DNA from: DASRBN01 sp035294305
GTDB lineage: Bacteria; Chloroflexota; Ktedonobacteria; Ktedonobacterales; Ktedonobacteraceae
Direction of reading: 5' to 3'
NCBI GenBank assembly: GCA_035294305.1
Contig: DATGLD010000043.1
Location: 1-64,000 of the forward strand
Length of the DNA stretch: 64,000 bases
A program made the translations under genes and the position numbers. Under the pieces are notes generated by a model. The model saw only the letters and a program-made list of their open reading frames with translations. It was not told where the DNA came from and made no database searches. Below, one piece after another: positions 42,755 through 52,313 of the stretch; within the stretch, counting starts at the first letter, position 1; each line of letters opens with the position of its first letter.

Positions 42755-45329
42755 ACGATTCACTGAGAAGGCACGAGAGGCTATAACTCAGGCAAGTGAG
42801 TTAGCAAAGCAATACAATAACAGCCAGATAGAGGTCGAACACCTGCTTGCCGCTCTGCTGGACCAGGAGGGCGGTGTAACGCAGCAGATCATTGCCAAGG
42901 TAAATGGCGATCTGGCCGCGGCGCAGCGCATGATCACGAACGATATTGAGTGCATGCCGCGCGCTTATGGCGGCAGCGAGCCGGGCATTTCGCCGCGCGT
43001 GCGCAAGCTGCTGGAAGATGCGTGGCAGGAAATGAGTAACTTCCACGATGAATACCTGAGCGTGGAGCATCTTTTGCTCGCCATGTTCAATACCGGCGAT
43101 GGAGCCGTGCAGCGCGTGCTGAGGGCGGCAGGCCTGACGCGCGATAATGTTTTGAAGGCCCTCACGTCCATTCGTGGAGCGCAGCGCGTCACCGACCAAA
43201 ATCCAGAGGGCAAATACCAGGCCCTAGAGAAATATGGCCGCAACCTGACGCAGTTGGCGGAGCAGGGCAGGCTCGATCCCGTAATCGGGCGAGACGAGGA
43301 GATACGCCGGGTCATCCAGGTGCTGAGCCGCCGCACCAAGAATAATCCGGTGCTGATCGGCGAGCCAGGCGTCGGTAAAACGGCGATTGTCGAAGGCCTC
43401 GCCCAGCGTATCGTGCGCGGCGATGTGCCGAAGACGCTGGCCGACAAACAGGTCGTTGCCCTTGATCTGGGCGCGCTGGTAGCCGGAGCCAAGTATCGCG
43501 GCGAGTTCGAAGAGCGCCTGAAGGCCGTACTCAAAGAAGTGACCAGTTCCGAGGGCAACATTGTCCTCTTCATCGACGAGCTGCATACGCTGGTAGGAGC
43601 CGGGGCGGCCGAGGGAGCCATGGATGCATCCAACATGTTGAAGCCCATGCTGGCGCGCGGCGAATTGCACTGCATCGGTGCGACCACCCTGGATGAGTAT
43701 CGCAAACATATTGAGAAAGATGCGGCATTGGAGCGCCGCTTCCAGCCCATCATGGTCGATCAGCCGACGGTCGAGGATACCATCAGCATCCTGCGCGGGC
43801 TCAAACAGCGCTACGAGGTGCACCATGGCGTGCGTATCACGGATAGCGCCCTGGTCGCGGCGGCCGTTCTTTCCAATCGCTACATCACCGACCGCTTTTT
43901 GCCCGACAAGGCTATCGACCTGGTTGACGAGGCCGCCAGCCGCCGGCGTGTGGAACTGGACAGCACGCCCACCGAGATCGATGCCCTGGATCGCCGCATT
44001 CGCCAGTTGCAGATTGAGCAGGAGGCGCTGAAAAAAGAGACCGACCCGGCCAGCCGCGAGCGCCGCGCCAAAGTTGAGCAGGAGATTGCCAACTTGAGCG
44101 AGCAATTGCACAACCTGCGCCTCTCCTTCGAGAGTGAAAAGGAGCCTGTCGAGCAAATTCGCCAGTTGAAGAAAGAGTTGGAACAGGCGCAGCTTGAGCT
44201 CGAGAAGGCTGATCGCTCTTACGACTATGGTAAGGCGGCGGAACTCCGCTATGGCGCCATACCCGACCTTGAGCGGCGCATCCAGGACATGGAGTCGAAG
44301 CTGACCAGCATCAAGGGCGCGCGTATGCTCAAGGAAGAGGTCGATGCCGAAGATATCGCCGAGATCGTCTCGAAATGGACGCATATTCCCGTTTCCAGGT
44401 TGATGGAAGGCGAGGTGCAGAAGTTGCTCACTATGGAGGATCGCCTGCGCGAGCGCGTGGTTGGACAGGAACTGGCATTGCGCGTCGTCTCAGATGCTAT
44501 CCGTCGTTCGCGTGCGGGGCTTCAGGACCCCAATCGGCCATTAGCCAGCTTCATCTTCCTGGGGCCAACCGGCGTTGGCAAGACTGAACTGGCGCGTGCA
44601 CTGGCAGAATTCCTCTTCGACGATGAGCGTGCCCTCATTCGCATCGACATGTCGGAGTACATGGAAAAGCACAGTGTCGCAAGGCTGATCGGCGCTCCTC
44701 CCGGCTACGTGGGCTATGAAGAGGGTGGCCAGCTCACCGAGGCCGTTCGTCGCCGGCCATATAGCGTTATTCTCTTCGATGAGATCGAAAAGGCGGCGCC
44801 CGAGGTCTTCAACGTGCTGCTGCAAATCCTCGATGATGGCCGCCTTACCGATGGTCAGGGCCGCACAGTTGATTTCAAGAACACGGTCATTATCATGACC
44901 AGCAACGTCGGTACAGCGTGGCTGCAGGAGTTCGACGGCATGGACGAGGAAGGTGTAGAGCGCATGGTGCGCCAGCGCCTGCGTGAAGAGGGTTTCCGGC
45001 CTGAGTTCATCAACCGTATTGACGAGGTGATTGTCTTCCACCAGATCACACGCGATCAGATGAAGCAGATTGTGGAAATACAGGTCAATCGCCTGCGCCC
45101 CCGCCTGGCCGAGCGTCACATTACACTCCACCTGAGCGAGAGAGCGAAAGAATTGCTGGCAAACATGGGTTATGATCCGCAGTTCGGCGCTCGCCCCCTC
45201 AAGCGCGTCATCCAGCGCGAGGTGGAGAACCGGATTGCCCGCGCCATCCTCGACGGTACTGTCCGCGACGGCGATACCGTGGAAATCGATGACAGGGACG
45301 GAAAAATCGTGCTGGAGGCTGTGCGTTAG
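42744..45329 (+). CDS. clpB: ATP-dependent chaperone ClpB
   Basis: An 861-residue Hsp100 disaggregase, close to the usual 857. The N-domain (1-145) has two Clp_N repeats. NBD1 has Walker A GEPGVGKT, Walker B VLFIDELHTL and the pore loop AGAKYRGEFEER. A coiled-coil middle domain spans about 400-520 and marks ClpB rather than ClpC. NBD2 has Walker A GPTGVGKT, ILFDEIEKA and the pore motif GAPPGYVGYEEGG. It works with DnaK to rescue aggregated proteins. GGGAGG lies 7 nt before ATG 42744. Confidence 0.96.
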   Translation: MKVERFTEKAREAITQASELAKQYNNSQIEVEHLLAALLDQEGGVTQQIIAKVNGDLAAAQRMITNDIECMPRAYGGSEPGISPRVRKLLEDAWQEMSNFHDEYLSVEHLLLAMFNTGDGAVQRVLRAAGLTRDNVLKALTSIRGAQRVTDQNPEGKYQALEKYGRNLTQLAEQGRLDPVIGRDEEIRRVIQVLSRRTKNNPVLIGEPGVGKTAIVEGLAQRIVRGDVPKTLADKQVVALDLGALVAGAKYRGEFEERLKAVLKEVTSSEGNIVLFIDELHTLVGAGAAEGAMDASNMLKPMLARGELHCIGATTLDEYRKHIEKDAALERRFQPIMVDQPTVEDTISILRGLKQRYEVHHGVRITDSALVAAAVLSNRYITDRFLPDKAIDLVDEAASRRRVELDSTPTEIDALDRRIRQLQIEQEALKKETDPASRERRAKVEQEIANLSEQLHNLRLSFESEKEPVEQIRQLKKELEQAQLELEKADRSYDYGKAAELRYGAIPDLERRIQDMESKLTSIKGARMLKEEVDAEDIAEIVSKWTHIPVSRLMEGEVQKLLTMEDRLRERVVGQELALRVVSDAIRRSRAGLQDPNRPLASFIFLGPTGVGKTELARALAEFLFDDERALIRIDMSEYMEKHSVARLIGAPPGYVGYEEGGQLTEAVRRRPYSVILFDEIEKAAPEVFNVLLQILDDGRLTDGQGRTVDFKNTVIIMTSNVGTAWLQEFDGMDEEGVERMVRQRLREEGFRPEFINRIDEVIVFHQITRDQMKQIVEIQVNRLRPRLAERHITLHLSERAKELLANMGYDPQFGARPLKRVIQREVENRIARAILDGTVRDGDTVEIDDRDGKIVLEAVR

Positions 45330-45378
45330 TGGAAATATGCGATAATATACCTGTAGCCTGGTGGTGGTTAACCGTAAG

Positions 45379-45428
45379 TTGGCCGGAGATTCTTCGCTTC
45401 GTTCTGAGGACTTCTGTGGAATCACCAG
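45379..45428. repeat. Composite dispersed repeat fragment
   Basis: Contains GATTCTTCGCTTCGTTCTGA, a variant of the GTCATTCTGAG family in reverse, followed by GGACTTCTGTGGAATCACCA (45408 onward). The latter recurs as GGACTTCTGGGGAATCACCA at 63539 with one difference. Confidence 0.55.
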
Positions 45429-45466
45429 CTATACCCTCTTAACAAGAACATCTAAGGAAAAAGCGC

Positions 45467-46885
45467 ATGCAAACCGCAGATGCCCTACATCAAGTGGATC
45501 ACACGAATCTCATACAGGGATTAAGCGCAATGATGCTTCAGATCGATGCGCTGCAGAATCTCGTGCAGGGCGATACAGGGAATAACCTCTCCGTGGACGG
45601 CGTCGCTTTCGATATCAATGCTATGCGCAATGGCCTGTCGGCGCTTGAGCGGCTCACGCGCGGAATGCTTTACGAAGTGAGTATTGCCAGCCACGATCTG
45701 CGATTGGCGGAAGTCCCCGGCGATTCATTGGCCGAAGCACTTTCGCGCCTGGTTGAAGAGACGGCGGAGCGCCTAGGGCTTTCGAGCCGCGTGGCCTTTT
45801 CGGGCGAAGAGCGGCCTCTTTTAGATGACATCGGGCGGCTAGTATATCGGATAGGGCAGGAGGCGCTCAATCAAATCGAGCAGCATAGCGGCGCGCGCAA
45901 GCTCCGTTTCACACTGGTGTATGGACACGACGATCTACTGATGAACATTGAAGACGATGGAGTGCCATCTGAGGGCGCTGAATCGGCGAGAGCGAATGAC
46001 GATAGCGTTCCCGCCCCACCTTTTACTCCGTCCTCGTGGGGCATCATGGAAGATGTGGAGAGGATGCCAGTGCTGGATGCCCTGCGCGCGCGCATCCAAC
46101 ACCTCGGCGGCTCATTAGAGATACTTGCTGGTCTGGAGCACGGGACCCGCGTGCAGGCGCGGGTCCCGTATCATCATCATGTTTACCCTGAAACGGGTAC
46201 CTCGCTATTTCAGCATGTACCAGGCGCGGGAGCACCGCAAGGAACGCGCACGCGAGTCCTGATAGTGGATAGCCAGCCGGTGAGCCGTGCTGGATTGCAG
46301 CATATGCTGGAGGGCTATGCCGACCTGGAAGTGGTGGGTGAGGCCGCGGACGGCGTGCAGGCCGTGAGTGAGGCAATCGAATTAGGCCCACAGGTCGTCT
46401 TGATGGACACGCAGTTGCCCAACAATTCGAGCCTGGAAGCATTACGGCAGATAAAACAACTCAATTCGCAAACGCGCGTCCTCTTGCTCTCAACGCTTGA
46501 TCGCGAGGAATTACTGTATGAGTCGCTGCGCGCAGGCGCGGATGGCTATGTGCTGAAAGATATCGCTCCAGATGAACTGGCTCAGGCCATACGCACGGTG
46601 GCGCGCGGTGAGCTAGTGATACAGCCGCAGATCGCCGGAAGGCTGATCTCGCGCTTCGGCCAGCAGGCTCGTGGCAATCCCGCCCATGAAACATTGACGG
46701 CGCGCGAGCAAGAAGTGCTGCAACTGCTGGCACGTGGCCTGCGCAATAAAGAGATTGCAGCTCGCCTCTTTGTCAGCGAGCGTACAGTTAATTTCCACCT
46801 GGCAAATATCTACCAGAAACTCAATGTATCGGGGCGCACCGAGGCGCTGAGTAAGGCACACGAACGGGGATTGCTTACGGCCTGA
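45467..46885 (+). CDS. Fused sensor-kinase-like / NarL-type response regulator
   Basis: A 472-residue fusion. Residues 1-80 resemble a HisKA_3 dimerisation helix: DHTNLIQGLSAMMLQIDAL aligns with the H-box, so His12 could be the phosphoacceptor. Residues 95-245 form a HATPase_c-like domain (QEALNQIEQHSGA, NIEDDGVP, GGSLEILAGLEHGTRVQARV), with divergent N- and G-boxes. Residues 262-380 are a receiver domain (LIVDSQ, VVLMDTQLP, LKDIAP). The C-terminus is a LuxR HTH (LTAREQEVLQLLARGLRNKE). A kinase and its regulator in one chain, kinase first, is unusual. AAGGAAA lies 8 nt before ATG 45467. Confidence 0.85.
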   Translation: MQTADALHQVDHTNLIQGLSAMMLQIDALQNLVQGDTGNNLSVDGVAFDINAMRNGLSALERLTRGMLYEVSIASHDLRLAEVPGDSLAEALSRLVEETAERLGLSSRVAFSGEERPLLDDIGRLVYRIGQEALNQIEQHSGARKLRFTLVYGHDDLLMNIEDDGVPSEGAESARANDDSVPAPPFTPSSWGIMEDVERMPVLDALRARIQHLGGSLEILAGLEHGTRVQARVPYHHHVYPETGTSLFQHVPGAGAPQGTRTRVLIVDSQPVSRAGLQHMLEGYADLEVVGEAADGVQAVSEAIELGPQVVLMDTQLPNNSSLEALRQIKQLNSQTRVLLLSTLDREELLYESLRAGADGYVLKDIAPDELAQAIRTVARGELVIQPQIAGRLISRFGQQARGNPAHETLTAREQEVLQLLARGLRNKEIAARLFVSERTVNFHLANIYQKLNVSGRTEALSKAHERGLLTA

Positions 46886-47774
46886 GAATCCCCGCACGCC
46901 ACGTATCAACCTCGTGCTTGAGCGCCGCGATATATCCGGCAACATCATTATGGTCGCTGCTGGGAGCGTAGGTGGGAATAATCTGATCGACGGTCACCAG
47001 TCCCCATTGAGCGACGTAGAGATTGCGAATAAGCTTGTACCACTGCTCGTACCCGTCTACCCAGCTATACATCTGAGCGTACCCGCCATCGCCTGTTTGA
47101 TCACAAGGGCGCGAGGGAATGCAGCGCATGTTGCCGAGGGAGAGCGTAACCCGCGCCTCGCCCGTCGTGCCAAAGAGACTTTCATGCATGAAGAAGGCCA
47201 GCGCGTATACCGGGTCTATGCCGTACTTCACGCCCAGATCATACATCTGCTGTCCGGTTCCGGCGGCTGGCGAGCCGTAAGCGGCGAGTACCTGGTTGAT
47301 GAAGGCGGCCGAAATGGTCGGCTTACCCAGCACGGAATAGGGTCCTGTACTTACTTTGATAGGGATAGGCGTCCTGGTCGCTATCGGCCCGGTGCTGTTC
47401 TGCCAGGTATTAAACGCGCTGATAGAGCCACCTACTTGAATAGGAAATGATTGTCCATTATACGTGACAAGATTCTGATTATCATGCCGCTGAAAAATAG
47501 CCGCGCTGATCAGCACAAAAGAACCCAGCACAACGATAACCATACATAAGATAAACGGCGTGAGCCAGGAGCGATGCCGTAACAGTGGATGAGGTTCCTT
47601 ATATACGACTGCTCGAGTCGACTTGCGTTTTGCGGGTAATACCTGCGTTACTTTTTCCTTTTGCGGCTGTACCTCCGGCAGCACGCGGGTAGCACGCCTG
47701 GTTATTGGCACGTCGACCGGAAACGATAAAGGAGTCAGCGGGGGTTTATCGCCATAGCTACTCCCTCGGGCCAT
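46875..47774 (-). CDS. Membrane-anchored glucosaminidase-like protein
   Basis: A 299-residue protein. A basic cytosolic tail (1-69) is followed by a single membrane helix (70-93) and an external domain. The catalytic region SAAFINQVLAAYGSPAAGTG and FFMHESLFGTTGEA (Glu198) matches glucosaminidase/lysozyme-like enzymes that cut peptidoglycan glycan chains. NMRCIPSRPCDQTGDGGYAQ and VDGYEQWYKLI follow. GGAGG lies about 7 nt before ATG 47774. It is convergent with, and overlaps by 11 bp, the kinase-regulator gene. Confidence 0.82.
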   Translation of the reverse strand: MARGSSYGDKPPLTPLSFPVDVPITRRATRVLPEVQPQKEKVTQVLPAKRKSTRAVVYKEPHPLLRHRSWLTPFILCMVIVVLGSFVLISAAIFQRHDNQNLVTYNGQSFPIQVGGSISAFNTWQNSTGPIATRTPIPIKVSTGPYSVLGKPTISAAFINQVLAAYGSPAAGTGQQMYDLGVKYGIDPVYALAFFMHESLFGTTGEARVTLSLGNMRCIPSRPCDQTGDGGYAQMYSWVDGYEQWYKLIRNLYVAQWGLVTVDQIIPTYAPSSDHNDVAGYIAALKHEVDTWRAGILRP

Positions 47775-48072
47775 GAATATCCTCCTCTAGAACATATGTA
47801 CAAGCCTCTTTAGTGTAACACATGCATCATTACCGCGCAAGTAGGGGCACCTCATCACCTCATCTACAGGGCTATGCAAAAGTGACATCTGAGGGGTTTC
47901 TTCGTGTAGGGACGGGGGCTCGTCCCTATCCCTACACGAAGTTCATCTTCTTCTCTCGACTTTTCAATCGCCCTTCCTCATCCACATGAAATACAGAATG
48001 GCATCCCATGAAATAGTATCAGGAAAAAAGCAGACTGTCAATTTTGAGCTTTTGAAATTCTGAGCGTGCAGC
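47775..48072. repeat. Intergenic region with a GTAGGGAC palindrome
   Basis: CTTCGTGTAGGGA (47900-47912) and its reverse complement (47929-47941) enclose a GC-rich loop. A GTAGGGGC fragment lies near 47842. This is the same repeat class as near 7105-7209. It lies between divergent genes, and nothing else is recognised. Confidence 0.6.
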
Positions 48073-48102
48073 TTGTCTAAAAGTCAGCTTATCAAGTATA
48101 AT
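48073..48102 (+). promoter_or_regulatory. Promoter of the GH38 gene
   Basis: TTGTCT (48073-48078) and TATAAT (48097-48102), spacer 18 bp, about 100 bp upstream of ATG 48200. Confidence 0.55.
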
Positions 48103-48199
48103 GATGGAAAGTCACCACCACCCGGTATTATTCGTTACTTATCGTAGTGACGAAAGGAATACGCTATTTTTGCCCACAACATCCTGGAAAAGGGGGACT

Positions 48200-51100
48200 A
48201 TGGCTCAGCAGCTCAACATCATCATTGTTCCACACACCCATTGGGATCGCGAATGGTATCAAACTTTTCAGCAGTTCCGTTTCCGGCTGGTGCAGACAAT
48301 CGACAGCCTGCTTGACATCCTGGACAACGATCCCGGCTTCACCCATTTCCTGCTGGATGGCCAGACTGTTGTGCTGGAAGATTACCTGGAAGTGCAACCG
48401 GAGCAGGAGGAGCGCCTGAAGAAATATACGCGCTGTGGGCGTATTCAGGTCGGCCCCTGGTATATCCAGCCGGACGAGTTCCTGGTCAGTGGTGAATCAC
48501 TGGTACGTAACTTGCAGAGAGGCTTGCAGCAGGCCAGCGAATTTGGCGAGCCAATGCGCGTTGGGTACGTCCCCGACTGCTTTGGCCATATTGCCCAGTT
48601 GCCCCAGATACTGCAAGGGTTCGGCATCGATAACGCCGTCTTCTGGCGCGGTGTTGGCGCCGAAGCTGAGAAAAGCGAGTTCTATTGGACCGCTCCCGAC
48701 GGCACGCGTGTGCTGGTCATTCATCTTGCCGATGCTCTTGGATACTCCAATGCCCGCCAGATGCCCCTGAACGTGGACGAATTCATCACGCGCGTCGAAC
48801 TGCTTGCCGCTCCTCTCCTCTCTAAGGCGACCACCGACACGCTGCTGTTCATGAACGGCTCCGATCACCTGATGCCCCAGCGTGGTCTGCCAGAGGTCAT
48901 AGCGTCCGTTAACAGGCTGCTGGCGCATCTTGAGCCCGAACACCGGCAATTGTTGGCGAAGTACGCGCATCCCAGAAAAAACGCGGGTGTGCCTCAATAC
49001 GACTCCATTCAGATACAAATCGGGACGCTGCCGCAGTATGTCGAGGTTGTGCGCAAGCAGGCTGGTCACCCTGATGCCGAGCCATTACAGACCTTAAGCG
49101 GCGATATGCGTAGCAGCCAGTTCTCGCACCTGTTGCCCTCAGTTCTCTCCACACGCATGTGGATCAAGCAGCAAAATGCTCTCACAGAACACCTGTTGGA
49201 ACATGCAGTGGAACCGTTGACTGCCTGGGCATCCCAGTTAGGGGCGCCATATCCCAGCGGACTGGTGAAACTCGCCTGGAAGTTCCTGCTGCAAAATCAT
49301 CCCCATGACAGCATCTGCGGCTGTAGTATCGACCAGGTGCATGCCGAAAATCGCGTACGCTTCGCTCAAAGCCAGCAGATCAGCAGTAGCCTGGTGGGGC
49401 AGGCTATCGAGCGCATCATGTCGCAGATAGATACACGCGCTCCTTTCCCATCACCGCAGACCGGGCACGATCTGGAGCCTATACCCATCGTCGTCTTCAA
49501 TCCAGCGCCGGGACCACGCTCAGAGAAAGCGCGAGTCGTGATCCAGTTCCCCGGCTCATTGGCGGATGCGGCAATTGTCGACGAGCGGGGCAGGCAGATG
49601 CCTTTCGCCATCATTGATCGTTGGACGCAGGATCTCGGCTCTATGTCCTTACCGCGCGAAACGCTGGCCGCGGCGCTGGCGGTTGAAGGAACGGAGGCCG
49701 CTGGTGAACTCGTGCATAAAGCCGAGAGCATGGTGACATCCTTACTCGGGCAGCCCGAAAACTCTTATGTTATCAGCCGCATTCATCTTGAGATGGGTAA
49801 ACAACCGCGTATGGCTTCGGTCGAAGTGATGATCACTCCGCGAGGGCGTGTAACCGTCGATGAACAGGCCTTGATTAAGGCTGAGCGTGACCTGCTTGCG
49901 TTGATCCAGGGCGAAGATATCGATATCCTGGAGGCGTCGCTAATTGATGAGGCGCGCGAGACCATCGAATTTGTTGCCGCCGATCTGCCCGCTTTTGGGT
50001 TCAAGACCTTCTGGGTCTATCCGCGAGGATTGCAAAATGATCGCCCGGAAGCCTCAACTTCTTTAATGGTGTCACAACAGCAAGCATGCATCGAAAATGA
50101 ATTCTACAACGTTGTAGCTAGTAGGGACAATGGAACACTCACCATCACGGATAAACAGACCGGCGCAGTCTTTGCAGGACTCAACCGCTTTGTAGATGGC
50201 GGTGACGTAGGTGACCTGTACAATTACAGCCCGCCCGCGCAAGATTTGTTGATTAGCGAGCCCATCGATCCGCCTGAGATTGATGTAATCAACAGCGGGG
50301 GGATGCAGGCGACGCTGCGCATCCGGGGAACGTGGCTGCTACCGGCCTCCTGCTCTCCTGATCGCAGCGAGCGCAGTTCCAACATGATCGAGTGTCCCAT
50401 CGTCAGCGAAGTATCCCTGATTGCAGGTGTGCGACGTATTGCTATTCATACTCGTATTGATAATAGGGCGAGAGATCACCGTTTACGTGTGGTCTTTCCT
50501 GTATCATATACAGTAGAGCATGTTGCTGCGGAAAGTACTTTTGAGGTTCGTATGAGACCTGTTGCCGCGCCTCACCCCGCCGATGTTTCGGCTTGGGCGG
50601 AAGCGCCGGTCAATACGTTCCCGCAGAAGCGCTTTGTGGATATCAGCAATGGCAAAGTCGGGCTGGGTATACTCAATCGCGGCCTGCCGGAATACGAGGT
50701 CTTGCAGCAAGGCCCAGGCGTCGAACCGGGAGGGATGGCAGTAGCTGTTACCCTTTTGCGCTGTGTGGAGTGGCTTTCTCGCGGTGATCTATCTACACGC
50801 CATGGGCATGCTGGTCCGGCGGAATTTACGCCGGAGGCTCAATGCCTTGGCGAGCAGGCATTCGACTACGCGCTCGTGCCTCATGGTGGTGATTGGGAAG
50901 CGGAGGAGGCGCTTGTGCTGCGTGAGGCGCAGGCTTTCAATATACCAGTTTGGGCCAGCGTGACAGGACAGCACGAGGGGGCGCTGAGTTCCCGAACCGC
51001 GCAGATCGAGGTTGAACCGCGTGAACTGGTTGTGAGCGCGATCAAGCGCAGCAACGATGGAGAAGGCACAATTGTGCGCGTATATAATCCTCTCGGCCAT

Positions 51101-51280
51101 GCTGTAGAGGGCAGAATTCTACCTGAGTTTGCCTGCACGCGCGCGTTTGTGACAAACTTACGGGAGGAACGACGGGGGCAAATCTTCTGGGGCGGCCAGG
51201 ATGACGGCGCGGGGCATCCCGGGGAAGCACTACATCTAGGCCTACGTGCGGGGGAGATAGTAACCATACTGTTTCAATAG
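48200..51280 (+). CDS. Glycoside hydrolase family 38 alpha-mannosidase
   Basis: A 1026-residue retaining alpha-mannosidase or mannosylglycerate-hydrolase-like enzyme. The zinc-binding PHTHWDREWY opens the catalytic domain at 11-20. The nucleophile is Asp126 in GYVPDCFGHIAQLPQIL. The downstream FMNGSDHLMPQ and LLQNHPHDSICGCSIDQVH complete the metal site. Middle helical and C-terminal beta domains follow. No signal peptide, so it is cytosolic and probably degrades imported or recycled mannosides. ATG 48200 follows AAAAGGGGG; the longer frame to 48101 starts inside the promoter. Confidence 0.93.
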   Translation: MAQQLNIIIVPHTHWDREWYQTFQQFRFRLVQTIDSLLDILDNDPGFTHFLLDGQTVVLEDYLEVQPEQEERLKKYTRCGRIQVGPWYIQPDEFLVSGESLVRNLQRGLQQASEFGEPMRVGYVPDCFGHIAQLPQILQGFGIDNAVFWRGVGAEAEKSEFYWTAPDGTRVLVIHLADALGYSNARQMPLNVDEFITRVELLAAPLLSKATTDTLLFMNGSDHLMPQRGLPEVIASVNRLLAHLEPEHRQLLAKYAHPRKNAGVPQYDSIQIQIGTLPQYVEVVRKQAGHPDAEPLQTLSGDMRSSQFSHLLPSVLSTRMWIKQQNALTEHLLEHAVEPLTAWASQLGAPYPSGLVKLAWKFLLQNHPHDSICGCSIDQVHAENRVRFAQSQQISSSLVGQAIERIMSQIDTRAPFPSPQTGHDLEPIPIVVFNPAPGPRSEKARVVIQFPGSLADAAIVDERGRQMPFAIIDRWTQDLGSMSLPRETLAAALAVEGTEAAGELVHKAESMVTSLLGQPENSYVISRIHLEMGKQPRMASVEVMITPRGRVTVDEQALIKAERDLLALIQGEDIDILEASLIDEARETIEFVAADLPAFGFKTFWVYPRGLQNDRPEASTSLMVSQQQACIENEFYNVVASRDNGTLTITDKQTGAVFAGLNRFVDGGDVGDLYNYSPPAQDLLISEPIDPPEIDVINSGGMQATLRIRGTWLLPASCSPDRSERSSNMIECPIVSEVSLIAGVRRIAIHTRIDNRARDHRLRVVFPVSYTVEHVAAESTFEVRMRPVAAPHPADVSAWAEAPVNTFPQKRFVDISNGKVGLGILNRGLPEYEVLQQGPGVEPGGMAVAVTLLRCVEWLSRGDLSTRHGHAGPAEFTPEAQCLGEQAFDYALVPHGGDWEAEEALVLREAQAFNIPVWASVTGQHEGALSSRTAQIEVEPRELVVSAIKRSNDGEGTIVRVYNPLGHAVEGRILPEFACTRAFVTNLREERRGQIFWGGQDDGAGHPGEALHLGLRAGEIVTILFQ

Positions 51281-51524
51281 TTGTCGTACCTCTAAGTCCT
51301 ATTCTGTTGTCTTTGTATCTCTGTTACACGTTGTATTCTTATGATGAATGTAGGGGCGCACGCAGGCATACCATGCGCCCGAAAACTCACTATTATACCT
51401 ATTGCGGGCGCTCATACCATGCGCTCTAACTCCTATCGTCTTATGCGTGGGGGCCAGAAGTATCGCGCCCCTGGTTGGTCAGGCGTATAGGAGTCAAGGT
51501 TATTCTGAAAGGGACGGTAATCCT
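51281..51524. repeat. Intergenic region with GTAGGGGCGC-type inverted repeats
   Basis: GTAGGGGCGCA near 51351 faces TGCGCCC near 51374, and a related GGGCGCTCATACCATGCGC follows around 51406. No gene is recognised. The in-frame TTG at 51402 for the next gene lies inside this repeat and is not favoured. Confidence 0.5.
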
Positions 51525-52169
51525 GTGATTGCGGATTTTGTTCAGGTTCTTTCCAAAACACAACCATTATCTCTACTGGCCGGGTCTCCGACTCCAACTC
51601 TGACGCCAACAGTGGTAACCGGGCCGACAACATCGAGTTCAAGCAGCCTGCTAGATACATTAAATAAGGTGCTGGGTATCGTTATTGGTTTCCTGGTCGC
51701 ATTTATTGTCATCTTCTGGATCAGCTTGATCGTCTGGACGTTCCGCGATATTCGCTCGCGCTCGCAGGACTTCCTGACCCAGATACTGGCAACCCTACTG
51801 GTTGCTTTCTTCTTCATCGGAGGGCTCTTCATCTACATGATCTTGCGCCCGCGGCAGACCCTGGCGGAGATTTACGAACGCCAGTTGGAAGAAGAGTCGT
51901 TACTGGCCGAGATGACTGAGCGCCAGACCTGCAATAACTGCCACGCGCGCGTTGAGTCGGATTTCCAGATCTGCCCCTCGTGTGGCCAGAAGCTCAAGCG
52001 CCCCTGTCCTAAGTGTGAGCGCCTGCTCGAACTGCGCTGGGCATTTTGTCCTTACTGCGCTACAAATCTGGCCGGGCCTATGCAAAATATGCCCGGAATG
52101 CCCGTCATGCAAGGGATGCAGAGCACTCCAGGCATGCCTATGAGCGGCCAGTTAGGCAACCGCTACTGA
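51525..52169 (+). CDS. Membrane protein with double zinc ribbon
   Basis: About 214 residues. A Thr/Ser/Pro-rich N-terminus is followed by two membrane helices (48-71 and 87-107), a short charged helix, and two zinc ribbons with Cys136/139/150/153 and Cys161/164/175/178. A Met/Gly/Pro-rich tail (MPGMPVMQGMQSTPGMPM) ends the protein. Function is unknown; zinc ribbons of this type occur in membrane-associated regulatory proteins of this lineage. GTG 51525 has AAAGGGACGG upstream and is chosen over TTG 51402. The start is uncertain. Confidence 0.72.
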   Translation: MIADFVQVLSKTQPLSLLAGSPTPTLTPTVVTGPTTSSSSSLLDTLNKVLGIVIGFLVAFIVIFWISLIVWTFRDIRSRSQDFLTQILATLLVAFFFIGGLFIYMILRPRQTLAEIYERQLEEESLLAEMTERQTCNNCHARVESDFQICPSCGQKLKRPCPKCERLLELRWAFCPYCATNLAGPMQNMPGMPVMQGMQSTPGMPMSGQLGNRY

Positions 52170-52179
52170 AACTCGACGC

Positions 52180-52240
52180 CGCAAGATATTCCGGCCTCGC
52201 GGTAAGGAAAAACCCTGTTGCGAGGCCGGAATATCTTGCG
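52180..52240. terminator. Hairpin with perfect 21-bp stem
   Basis: Arms 52180-52200 and 52220-52240 are exact reverse complements around a 19-nt loop, starting 11 bp after the zinc-ribbon gene. Likely terminator between this gene and the gyrB promoter. Confidence 0.75.
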
Positions 52241-52269
52241 ATGACCCCCCACCAAAAGGCCCCCTGATT

Positions 52270-52297
52270 TTGCTTGTCGAGCGGATTGTGGTATAAT
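52270..52297 (+). promoter_or_regulatory. gyrB upstream promoter P1
   Basis: TTGCTT (52270-52275), 16-bp spacer, TATAAT (52292-52297). Confidence 0.55.
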
Positions 52298-52313
52298 AGG
52301 GAGGTGAAAAAAT

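Noticed and set aside
43224..44384. A 386-codon open frame antisense to clpB
   Set aside because: No recognisable domain; it lies fully inside a conserved gene and is explained by GC-rich codon third positions.
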